A stretch of DNA of 59,201 nucleotides from Oscillospiraceae bacterium (GTDB lineage Bacteria > Bacillota > Clostridia > Oscillospirales > QAMX01): contig SVLW01000012.1 in assembly GCA_015067705.1 (NCBI GenBank), positions 1 through 59,201 on the forward strand. The letters run 5' to 3'. Below the pieces are notes generated by a model. It made no database searches and was not told where the DNA came from. It saw only the letters and a program-made list of their open reading frames with translations. A program made the translations under genes and the position numbers. Below, one piece after another: positions 26,291 to 33,297 of the stretch (position 1 is the first letter of the stretch; every line of letters begins with the position of its first letter).

Positions 26291-26461
26291 ACCCGTGTCC
26301 TCCCAAATCTTCGATCATCCGATGGAATCAGCCTTTTTATTATACCAAATCCCCATGATAAGTCAAGCCTGTTTCCGGCTTTTTATCCCCACCACACAAT
26401 TCTGACAAAATCTATCCGACAGAAACGGATTTTTTTGCGGATGTTTCCGGGGCAAGCTTAC

Positions 26462-26490
26462 TTGAAAAGTCAGAAGCGGCATAGTATAAT
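26462..26490 (+). promoter_or_regulatory. icd promoter
   Basis: TTGAAA (26462-26467), 17 bp, perfect TATAAT (26485-26490). A CCGACAGAAA copy (26416-26425) lies 36 bp upstream of the -35 box, where an activator could bind. Confidence 0.75.
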
Positions 26491-26544
26491 AACTTTAGTA
26501 TGCTAAACTGCATACCGATATCAGACTGCACTAGGAGAGCCATC

Positions 26545-27741
26545 ATGAGCAAGATTCAGATGAAAACGCCCATCGTGGAGATGGACGGCGACGAAATGAC
26601 CCGCATTATTTGGAAGATGATCAAGGACACCGTCCTTTCGCCTTTCATTGACTTAAAGACCGAATACTATGACCTGGGCCTTGAAAATCGCGAAAAGACC
26701 GGCGATCAGGTGACCATCGATTCCGCCGAAGCCACCAAGCGTCTGGGCGTGGCCGTCAAGTGCGCCACCATCACCCCCAACGCACAGCGCGTGGACGAAT
26801 ACCATCTCACCAAGATGTGGCCCAGCCCTAACGCCACCATCCGTGCCATCCTGGACGGCACCGTGTTCCGCCGCCCCATCATCGTGGACGGCGTCTCCCC
26901 CTATATCCCCACCTGGCGCAAGCCCATCACCATCGCCCGTCATGCCTACGGCGATATCTATAAGTCTGTAGAGACCAAGGTGCCCGCAGGCGCAAAGGCC
27001 GAACTGGTGGTCACTGCTCCCGACGGCAGCGAGACCCGCCAGACCGTGTTCCAGTTCAAGGGCGACGGCATCGCCATGGGTATGCACAATACCGACGCAT
27101 CGATCCGTAGCTTTGCCCGCTCCTGCTTCAACTACGCCCTGGATCTTCACGAGGATCTGTGGTTCGGCGCAAAGGATACCATCTCCAAGACCTATGACCA
27201 CCGCTTCAAGGATATTTTTGCCGAGATCTATGAGGCAGAATACAAGGAGCGCTTTGAAAAGGCCGGCATCGAGTATTTCTACACCCTGATTGACGACGCA
27301 GTTGCCCGCGTGGTCCGCTCTGAGGGCGGCTTCCTCTGGGCCTGCAAGAACTATGACGGCGACGTCATGTCCGACATGGTGGCCACGGTGTTCGGCAGCC
27401 TGTCCATGATGACCTCCGTTCTGGCTTCCCCCTCCGGCGCATATGAATACGAGGCCGCACACGGCACTGTCACCCGCCATTATTACCGCTATCTGAAGGG
27501 CGAGGCCGCCGTGGCCAACCCCGTTGCAACCCTCTTTGCCTGGTCCGGCGCCCTGCGTAAGCGCGGCGAACTGGACGAGACCCCGGATCTGGTGGACTTC
27601 GCAAATCGCATGGAAAAGGCCGCACTGGATGTGATCGCAGACGGTCAGATGACCAAGGATCTCTATCTCCTCTCCACCAATGAGAACAAGCAGATCGTGG
27701 ACACCCAGACTTACCTCAGCGCCATTGCCGCCCGTCTCTGA
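26545..27741 (+). CDS. icd: NADP-dependent isocitrate dehydrogenase (eukaryote-like type)
   Basis: At 398 residues this matches the type II NADP isocitrate dehydrogenases: KTPIVEMDGDEMTRIIW at the start, KCATITPNAQRVDEY, WPSPNATIRAILDGTVFRRPI (substrate-binding serine and arginines), YDGDVMSDMVATVFGSLSMMTS and EAAHGTVTRHYY near the coenzyme site. It decarboxylates isocitrate to 2-oxoglutarate in the cytoplasm, supplying glutamate synthesis. The ATG at 26545 follows AGGAGAG. The gene is monocistronic behind its own promoter. The partner aconitase-type gene is at the left end of the window. Confidence 0.96.
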   Translation: MSKIQMKTPIVEMDGDEMTRIIWKMIKDTVLSPFIDLKTEYYDLGLENREKTGDQVTIDSAEATKRLGVAVKCATITPNAQRVDEYHLTKMWPSPNATIRAILDGTVFRRPIIVDGVSPYIPTWRKPITIARHAYGDIYKSVETKVPAGAKAELVVTAPDGSETRQTVFQFKGDGIAMGMHNTDASIRSFARSCFNYALDLHEDLWFGAKDTISKTYDHRFKDIFAEIYEAEYKERFEKAGIEYFYTLIDDAVARVVRSEGGFLWACKNYDGDVMSDMVATVFGSLSMMTSVLASPSGAYEYEAAHGTVTRHYYRYLKGEAAVANPVATLFAWSGALRKRGELDETPDLVDFANRMEKAALDVIADGQMTKDLYLLSTNENKQIVDTQTYLSAIAARL

Positions 27742-27838
27742 TTCCCGTCCGTACGCAGAGCATTTTCTTTGTCGTTTTGGATGTGCTGCTGCATAAGATT
27801 GCGTAAAACGACCACAATATGTTTTGAGAGGTGTCAGT

Positions 27839-28198
27839 ATGAAATTTGAAAGAAAACATGATTGGCTGGATATCGCATCCTTCGCCGCCATTGGTGTCGC
27901 TGCTGCCGCTGTTGTGGCCGGTGTGGTGTATATCTCCAAGAAGTGCCGCGACTATATCGAGTGCGCCGATCTTCTGGACGACGAGTGCGACTGCGGCTGT
28001 GAAGACGAGTGTGATTGCGGCTGTGAAGATGCGTGCTGCTGCGAGGACGAGTGCGACTGCGGTTGTGAAGATGACTGCTGCTGCGAGGACGAGTGCTGCT
28101 GCGAAGACGAAATCGTAGAAGAGATCTGCTGCTGCGCGTGCGAAGAGCCCGCCGTGGAAGAGGCCGCCCAGTGCGAGTGCGGCTGCGACAAGGAATAA
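27839..28198 (+). CDS. Membrane-anchored acidic cysteine-repeat protein
   Basis: The 119-residue protein has a short basic start, one membrane helix (about residues 11-32) and a tail in which 27 of about 85 residues are cysteine, mixed with Asp/Glu. The tail is built from repeats such as ECDCGCED (three times) and CCCEDE. This looks like a metal-binding or Fe-S/polythiolate storage protein held at the membrane, but no family is known to me. GAGAGG precedes the ATG and a terminator follows. The repeat codons (tgc gac tgc ggc tgt gaa) suggest expansion by slippage. An 8-bp inverted repeat, GTCGTTTT/AAAACGAC (27771-27812), lies in its leader. Confidence 0.75.
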   Translation: MKFERKHDWLDIASFAAIGVAAAAVVAGVVYISKKCRDYIECADLLDDECDCGCEDECDCGCEDACCCEDECDCGCEDDCCCEDECCCEDEIVEEICCCACEEPAVEEAAQCECGCDKE

Positions 28199-28217
28199 TT
28201 TCCCGTAGACCAAAATC

Positions 28218-28247
28218 AAAACCGCCGGCTCCCGTCGGCGGTTTTTT
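28218..28247 (+). terminator. Terminator of the cysteine-repeat gene
   Basis: AAAACCGCCG and CGGCGGTTTT form a 10-bp stem with an eight-base loop, then T6 in total. Confidence 0.9.
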
Positions 28248-28261
28248 CCTATAGGTGACAC

Positions 28262-29077
28262 ATGGATATTTTGTTAGTGGGCGCTTCCGCCAGGGAGCAT
28301 GCCCTTGCATGGAAATTCGCCGAGAGTCGGAAGACCGGCACCATCTATACCACCTCCCCCTATGCCGGAGTGGACACGCTGGCCGATCACTGGAGCGGGA
28401 CTGTCGATGCCTGGCGCGCTGCGCATCCGGACGGAATCGTCATCGGAGAGCGGGACGGACGGCGGAGCCCGGCGGAGGACGCGGAAATCCGCCTCTCTCT
28501 CCCCTGCCTCTATGATGGAAAAACGTTACTGCCGCTTCCTGCGGTACAGCTGGGGCCGGAGCCCGGCACGGCCTGTGCGCCCGCCGCTCTGCCCGAGACC
28601 GTGAGAGAGGATCTGCTGTCCCGGGTGGTGTTGCCCTGGCTGCAGGGACAGGAGGCGCGGGGCGTGTTCTGCTTTGGCTTCTCCGGAGATGATGCGCCGC
28701 AGCTCGTGTCGATTCATGAAGGCTTCGGCGGGATGGAGGCCATGGCGGTACTGCCCATGCTGCGGGGAGAACTGATGGCCCTGCTTCTGGCCTGTGATAC
28801 CGGCCGTCTGGACGGTCTTTCCCTTCAGACAAACGGTACCGTCACTGTGGTGCTGCCCTATCGCACAGCGGTGGGTGCGCCGCTCTTCGGGCTTTCCCGC
28901 ATTGCTATGAATACCGGATTCTTCATCGGCGCCGCCGAAAAACGGGAGGAGCGGCTCTTCGCCCTGGATCCCGTCCCCCTCTATATCTGCGGCAGAGCAT
29001 CCAATCCCGACGCAGCAAAAGCCGCCGCCCAGGCAGCCATCGCCGTGCTGTCCGAAAACGGTCCGGAGATATCATAA
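28262..29077 (+). CDS. Shortened PurD (GAR synthetase) homologue
   Basis: The 271-residue protein begins ILLVGASAREHALAWKFAES, the N-domain opening of PurD, and its later part also follows PurD: DGKTLLPLPAVQ, then RGVFCFGFSGDDAPQLVSIHEGFGGMEAMAVLPMLRGEL and a terminal LYICGRASNPDAAKAAAQAAIAVL. PurD is about 420 residues; here the ATP-grasp lid region is absent, and the metal-binding FNARFGDPE is changed to IHEGFGGME. It therefore probably cannot ligate glycine to phosphoribosylamine. It is intact, starts after TAGGTG and has a terminator, so it appears to be kept for another role. A degraded paralogue is the alternative. Confidence 0.7.
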   Translation: MDILLVGASAREHALAWKFAESRKTGTIYTTSPYAGVDTLADHWSGTVDAWRAAHPDGIVIGERDGRRSPAEDAEIRLSLPCLYDGKTLLPLPAVQLGPEPGTACAPAALPETVREDLLSRVVLPWLQGQEARGVFCFGFSGDDAPQLVSIHEGFGGMEAMAVLPMLRGELMALLLACDTGRLDGLSLQTNGTVTVVLPYRTAVGAPLFGLSRIAMNTGFFIGAAEKREERLFALDPVPLYICGRASNPDAAKAAAQAAIAVLSENGPEIS

Positions 29078-29092
29078 CTGCCGTATCAAATA

Positions 29093-29128
29093 AATCCCCG
29101 ACCCGGAAATCGTTCCGGGCCGGGGATT
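29093..29128. terminator. Bidirectional terminator
   Basis: AATCCCCGACCCGGAA pairs with TTCCGGGCCGGGGATT around ATCG, with one internal A-C mismatch, between the convergent PurD-like and esterase genes. Confidence 0.85.
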
Positions 29129-29132
29129 CTCA

Positions 29133-29876
29133 TTATGTTCCGCTTCGGATGAACGCCTCCGCCAGTTTGCCGAACACGCTCTCGCCCTGGTCATTCAGGG
29201 CACCCACATAGGCGCAGTGACCGCCGTGCATCACCTGTAAGGTCACCTGATCCCCATGACCGAAGTGGCGCAGCGTGGACTGCAGCAGGATGGTCTGTTC
29301 ATAACGGTTCTCCAGATCGCCGTCGGACACGATGATCAGCATGGGCGGATACTGGGCATCCCGGCCCACATGGAAGAGCGGCGCCGTATCGTCCACGATG
29401 ACGCGGCGGCTGTCGATCCCCCGCTCCCGCAGGACGTTATAATGGGCAGTGGGCTGGCCGGCATCGTGGATAAATCCGGCGAAATCCATGGCGCTGAGGC
29501 CGTGGGCCGCCAGATAGGAGCCGTCAAAGCACAGCATCTGAGAAAGATAACCGCCAGCAGAGCTGCCGCCGATGAAGATGCCTTCGCACTTGCCATAGCC
29601 GCCGATCTGCGCCTTCACCCAGGCCGCAGCCGCGGCGGCATCCTGGATAAACTCCGGGTACTTGGCCGTGGGGTACATCCGGTAATTGGCGCTGACTACA
29701 CAAATGCCGTGCGCCGTGAGATAGTCGATCATGGCAGAGACTTCGGACTTGTCGCCAAACTCCAGGCCGCCGCCGTGGAAATAGAGAAAAACAGGAAATG
29801 CCGCGCACTCCGGCAGATGAATATCCAGCACCTGCGCCGCATCCGCGCCATAGGAAAGATTCAAAATCGATTTCAT
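29133..29876 (-). CDS. Alpha/beta hydrolase (esterase/lipase, HSL-like)
   Basis: The 247-residue protein has the oxyanion motif HGGGLEFGD, the nucleophile elbow GGSSAGGYLSQ, a late aspartate in VSDGDLE and the histidine in MHGGHCAYVG, giving a full Ser-Asp-His triad. It has no signal peptide, so it works in the cytoplasm. Relatives de-acetylate sugars or small esters. AGGAGGTC precedes the start. It stands alone; the sugar-acid locus 4 kb downstream is a possible but unproved link. Confidence 0.87.
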   Translation of the reverse strand: MKSILNLSYGADAAQVLDIHLPECAAFPVFLYFHGGGLEFGDKSEVSAMIDYLTAHGICVVSANYRMYPTAKYPEFIQDAAAAAAWVKAQIGGYGKCEGIFIGGSSAGGYLSQMLCFDGSYLAAHGLSAMDFAGFIHDAGQPTAHYNVLRERGIDSRRVIVDDTAPLFHVGRDAQYPPMLIIVSDGDLENRYEQTILLQSTLRHFGHGDQVTLQVMHGGHCAYVGALNDQGESVFGKLAEAFIRSGT

Positions 29877-29943
29877 AGAGGGACCTCCTGTTCAGATCAT
29901 TTCGTTTTCTATAGTATATCACAAAAGAGCCAGCATAGACAAA

Positions 29944-30402
29944 CTATTTGAGTTGATACTTCCACTGTTTTTCTTCCTGATAGTAGAAAAACTCGCTCAG
30001 ATCGTCCCGGGTAAAGACTTTGATCAGATCCTTCATATCGAGGGAAATATGCTCCTCATCGGACAGCAGTTCCTCAAGCGGCATCCAGAACACCTCGCCT
30101 TCCCGGGAGGCCGTCAGCTCACCGCTGAACCGATGGGCCTTATATAAAAGCACAAGATATCGGGAGCCATCCTCATTCACCCAGTCTTTGACACCGCAGA
30201 GCATCGGCGCGGAAATGGTGAGTCCGGTCTCCTCGTATACTTCCCGGATCACCGCATCAGCGAAAGCTTCCTCCCGCTCCACATGCCCGCCGGGGAAGGT
30301 ATAACCGCCCCACTCCTTGTGAACCTTATCCAGCACCAGAACCTGATCGCCCCGGCACACCATGCACATATTGACGATCTCCGTCTTTTGCGTTCTGTCC
30401 AT
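29944..30402 (-). CDS. Nudix hydrolase
   Basis: The 152-residue protein carries a perfect Nudix box GX5EX7REUXEEXGU (residues 39-61, GGHVEREEAFADAVIREVYEETGL, Glu57 and Glu58 as metal ligands). CMVCRGDQVLVLDKVHKEWGGYTFPGGH before it and a WMPLEELLSDEEH segment after it resemble the 8-oxo-dGTP diphosphatase type. It hydrolyses a nucleoside diphosphate linked to another group, possibly for nucleotide sanitation. AAAGGAGG precedes the ATG. Gene neighbours give no further hint. Confidence 0.9.
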   Translation of the reverse strand: MDRTQKTEIVNMCMVCRGDQVLVLDKVHKEWGGYTFPGGHVEREEAFADAVIREVYEETGLTISAPMLCGVKDWVNEDGSRYLVLLYKAHRFSGELTASREGEVFWMPLEELLSDEEHISLDMKDLIKVFTRDDLSEFFYYQEEKQWKYQLK

Positions 30403-30526
30403 AGGAAAACCTCCTTTGAAATCCTCTTTTCACATCCGCAGATGCTCTCCCGATGGAAACCATCCCGACAGCGCATCCCAACCTGTCACCTGAAACGACT
30501 GATCGCCGGATCCCCGCACAGGAGCT

Positions 30527-31147
30527 TTATTCAAAACAGTCGATATATTTCTGCAGCTTCTCAACGAACAAGCCCACATGATACCCATCGCATACCGCAT
30601 GATGTGCCTGTATCGCAAGAGGAAGCATTCGTTTGCCGTCACGCTCAAAAAATTTTCCCATTGTAAAAATGGGCAGCAGGAAATGGCCGTCATCAAAAAC
30701 GTTGATATTGAACCCGGTAAACTCCAGCCACGGCACCATAGAGATATTGAAGGAATTAGCCGGTGTTCCGCTTTTGGGGGCATAACGGGTAGAGGTGCTG
30801 TACGTTTCGACATCCATCTCATAGTTTTTCAGGAACGTATCGTAATCTTCCGAAAAATAAGACCAGATCCCAGAGAAGTTCTTGTTTTCTTTGTTGAACA
30901 CCGTGTACATGGGATGCATATCATCATAGATCCCAAGTCCATCCGCTGTTAACGACGTGCGGAATTCAGGCATATCGTTCACGGTTTTGGTTAACAGCCA
31001 AATCATCGCCGGATAGAGCTTCTGATTTTTCAGGTTTGTGATATCAAGATTCACCACAATGGAATAGGTACAAACCACCTGACTGATAAAATGCTCGTAA
31101 AACTCTTTCCGCTCCCAGTTTTCCATATCGATCAATCGAAATGACAT
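30527..31147 (-). CDS. Type A chloramphenicol O-acetyltransferase homologue
   Basis: At 206 residues this has the size and motifs of classical CatA enzymes: QKLYPAMIWLLTKTVN, NSFNISMVPW with the conserved serine, and the active-site HHAVCDGYH with catalytic His183 and Asp187. CatA transfers acetyl from acetyl-CoA to chloramphenicol; some relatives act on other hydroxyls, so resistance is likely but not certain. GGAGGG precedes the start. The gene is visibly more AT-rich than most of the window and borders a mini-hairpin array, which suggests horizontal arrival. Confidence 0.88.
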   Translation of the reverse strand: MSFRLIDMENWERKEFYEHFISQVVCTYSIVVNLDITNLKNQKLYPAMIWLLTKTVNDMPEFRTSLTADGLGIYDDMHPMYTVFNKENKNFSGIWSYFSEDYDTFLKNYEMDVETYSTSTRYAPKSGTPANSFNISMVPWLEFTGFNINVFDDGHFLLPIFTMGKFFERDGKRMLPLAIQAHHAVCDGYHVGLFVEKLQKYIDCFE

Positions 31148-31200
31148 AAACGCCCTCCGCCTATCGTTATACTGTTACGTGTGCACAATCGCACATCGAC

Positions 31201-31310
31201 GCGCGATATACGATCTGTTTCCTTCATCTGCCGAAGGCATATATCATCGCACGAAGTGCGATATCATACCCATAGGATATATCACCTGTTCCGCCAGGAA
31301 CAGATATCAT
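31201..31310. repeat. Second mini-hairpin array (ATATCAY type)
   Basis: The 254-bp gap 31148-31401 repeats the design seen at 25570-25742: palindromes GCC-GAA-GGC (31230), CGCAC-GAA-GTGCG (31248) and CTGTTCC-GCCA-GGAACAG (31286), each followed by ATATCAT or ATATCAC. On the left, GATCTGTTTCC (31212) is an imperfect complement of the last palindrome plus box. It lies between the CAT and methyltransferase genes. Confidence 0.7.
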
Positions 31311-31401
31311 TGAAAAAGTCCTTTGTCAAAAGGCATTGGAATTTGTCTGAATGACAAGAAAAATCTACGGCTTTCATAATGAAGTGTATTGGCATTATGA
31401 T

Positions 31402-32196
31402 CTATTTCTTTCCCTGTATGATCATGGAAAGCGGATAACCGCTATGATTGATATCCGTAAATCCCCCACTAATATCATAATCAAACTCCTGTAATCCGGT
31501 AATCACAATCCCGTTCTCACACATTCCTGATACAATTTCCGATATGGAATGGGTAAAATCAGTAAATGTCTTTGAATGATAGCTTTTAAGCGTCATATAA
31601 TACATACCTTCATTTCCTGTCCATTCATGCTCAAAATAAGAGTACCGGCACTCTATCCTGTGCTCCGGATCATACAGGTATTCGCCTTCTGTCGCCAGCA
31701 TATTGGTACACGGGTGCTGCTCATTGATTATGATAACGGCTCCCGGCTTCATGCATTTTGACACAATGGCAAAAAAGCGTTTCAAATCCTTAAACCAGCA
31801 AAGTGCACCGATTGTAATGATAACAACATCAAACTGTTCTTTGAAACGGTCATCTATATCGTAAATATTCACTGCCTCAAATTCACATGGCAGGTTCAGT
31901 TCCGATGCTTTTTCTTTGGCAAATGCCACCTGATTCTCTGCAATATCAAACCCAATTCCTTTGCTCGCCTTTCCACTCTTAACCAAAGAAAGTAACTCGC
32001 GTCCGTTATTACAGCAAAACTGACCGATTACCTTTCCTTTGGTATCTATCTTCTGCAATAGCTTCCTGGTGTCTTCGTTAAAGAACGCATATTCCTCCTT
32101 CTGTATACGCTCTACTATATCAGATCCCCAAGAGGCATCTCTGTTATCAAAGGCCTCTTCCCAGGCCGCCTTGTTTCCTTCAATGTACTTCTCCAT
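31402..32196 (-). CDS. SAM-dependent methyltransferase
   Basis: From ATG at 32196, which has AGGAGG eight bases upstream (an ATG at 32241 has none), the protein is 264 residues. Class I motifs are visible: VIGQFCCNNGRELLSLVKSGKASKGIGFDIAENQVAFAKEKA (motifs I and II) and FDVVIITIGALCWFKDLKRFF (motif IV). This is the small-molecule methyltransferase type; the substrate is unknown. The gene is AT-rich compared with its surroundings and lies between a hairpin array and tRNA-Ala, fitting an acquired segment with the CAT gene. Confidence 0.85.
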   Translation of the reverse strand: MEKYIEGNKAAWEEAFDNRDASWGSDIVERIQKEEYAFFNEDTRKLLQKIDTKGKVIGQFCCNNGRELLSLVKSGKASKGIGFDIAENQVAFAKEKASELNLPCEFEAVNIYDIDDRFKEQFDVVIITIGALCWFKDLKRFFAIVSKCMKPGAVIIINEQHPCTNMLATEGEYLYDPEHRIECRYSYFEHEWTGNEGMYYMTLKSYHSKTFTDFTHSISEIVSGMCENGIVITGLQEFDYDISGGFTDINHSGYPLSMIIQGKK

Positions 32197-32278
32197 ACCA
32201 CTTTCCTCCTTCTGTTTCTCTATCGCGTCAAACAGATCCATAATTCTATTTTGATTATATCATAGCATCATAAGAATA

Positions 32279-32327
32279 TCAAAAAAGACCGATCATTTCG
32301 ATACATCTCGTATCAAAATGACCGGTC
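32279..32327 (-). terminator. Terminator of tRNA-Ala
   Basis: GACCGGTCATTTTGATAC pairs with GTATCGAAATGATCGGTC around a short loop on the minus strand and runs into T8, six bases past the tRNA CCA end. Confidence 0.9.
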
Positions 32328-32332
32328 TTATT

Positions 32333-32408
32333 TGGTGGACCCGAAGGGATTCGAACCCTCGACCTCTCGGATGCGAACCGAACGCGCTCCCAGCTGCGCT
32401 ACGGGCCC
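32333..32408 (-). tRNA. tRNA-Ala (anticodon CGC)
   Basis: The 76-base minus-strand sequence starts GGGCCCGTAGCGCAG and ends GGGTCC-ACCA, with anticodon loop TTCGCAT (CGC, reading GCG alanine codons) and T-loop GGGTTCGAATCCC. The acceptor stem holds the G3-U70 pair that marks alanine tRNAs. It begins nine bases after the araD stop, so it may be transcribed together with araD. Confidence 0.95.
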
Positions 32409-32417
32409 ATACGGCAT

Positions 32418-33110
32418 TCAGTTCTGGCCGTAATATGCGTTTTTACCGTGCTTGCGGAGGAAGTGCTTGTCAAGAAGCTCCTGCTGCATGGGATGCATGC
32501 CGCCGGCCATGGTGTCGGTCAGGTATGCAAGTGCGGCAGCCTCCTCAAGAACCGCTGCGTGATACACGGCGTCGGCCGGATCCTTACCCCAGGTGAAGGG
32601 GCCATGGGAAGCGACCAGCACAGCGGGGCACTCCATTGCATCGCGGCCTGCAAACGTCTCCACGATCACACGGCCGGTCTCCAGCTCGTATTCGCCGCCG
32701 ATCTCCTCTGCCGTCAGAAGACGGGTGCAGGGGATCTCGCCGTAGAAGTAGTCAGCGTGGGTGGTGCCGAATGCGGGCACGGAACGCTTGACCTGAGACC
32801 AGACAGTGGCCCAGCGGGAGTGGGTGTGCACCACGCCGCCGATAGTCGGGAAATTACGGTACAGTTCCAAATGAGTGGGCGTATCGGAAGACGGACGGAG
32901 CTTACCCTCGACGACCTTGCCGGTGGCCAGTTCCACCACGACCATATCTTCCGGCTTCATCTCTTCGTACTCAACGCCGGAGGGCTTGATGACGACGAGA
33001 CCGGATTCACGGTCGATACCGGAGACATTACCCCAGGTGAAGAGCACCAGTCCCAGTTCGGGCAGCTGCATATTGGCTTTCCAAACGTCCTGCTTTAACT
33101 GTTCCAGCAT
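32418..33110 (-). CDS. araD: L-ribulose-5-phosphate 4-epimerase
   Basis: The 230-residue protein matches AraD along its length: [37 protein letters not shown] and the zinc-binding [11 protein letters not shown], with HADYFYG and SHGPFTWG later. It converts L-ribulose 5-phosphate to D-xylulose 5-phosphate in arabinose or ascorbate/xylulose breakdown. AAAGGAG precedes the start, and a TTGCAA-17-TATACT promoter lies upstream. The gene diverges from the TnpB-like gene and uxaC. No araA or araB is in the window. Related UlaF/SgaE 4-epimerases share these motifs, so the exact pathway is inferred. Confidence 0.92.
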   Translation of the reverse strand: MLEQLKQDVWKANMQLPELGLVLFTWGNVSGIDRESGLVVIKPSGVEYEEMKPEDMVVVELATGKVVEGKLRPSSDTPTHLELYRNFPTIGGVVHTHSRWATVWSQVKRSVPAFGTTHADYFYGEIPCTRLLTAEEIGGEYELETGRVIVETFAGRDAMECPAVLVASHGPFTWGKDPADAVYHAAVLEEAAALAYLTDTMAGGMHPMQQELLDKHFLRKHGKNAYYGQN

Positions 33111-33147
33111 AGTAAATCTCCTTTGTCCGTTTTCTTACGACTTTAGT

Positions 33148-33176
33148 AGTATAGCATAGATAAGAAGAACTTGCAA
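33148..33176 (-). promoter_or_regulatory. araD promoter
   Basis: On the minus strand TTGCAA (33171-33176), 17 bp, TATACT (33148-33153). The -35 box lies in the 10-bp palindrome ACTTGCAAGT. The uxaC promoter has the same TTGCAA -35 and a 17-bp spacer. Confidence 0.7.
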
Positions 33177-33237
33177 GTGTTTTTTGCCAGAGAGATTGTG
33201 AAACATCGGCTGTACGGGAAAAAACGCAACAGCCTTC

Positions 33238-33267
33238 TTTACAACCGGAAAAAATATGTGTTATACT
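33238..33267 (+). promoter_or_regulatory. Promoter of the TnpB-like gene
   Basis: TTTACA (33238-33243), 18 bp, TATACT (33262-33267), then GGAAAGGAGGG as a strong ribosome binding site before ATG at 33298. The gene thus has its own host-type expression signals. Confidence 0.65.
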
Positions 33268-33297
33268 GACAATAATGATCGGAAAGGAGGGTATTTT

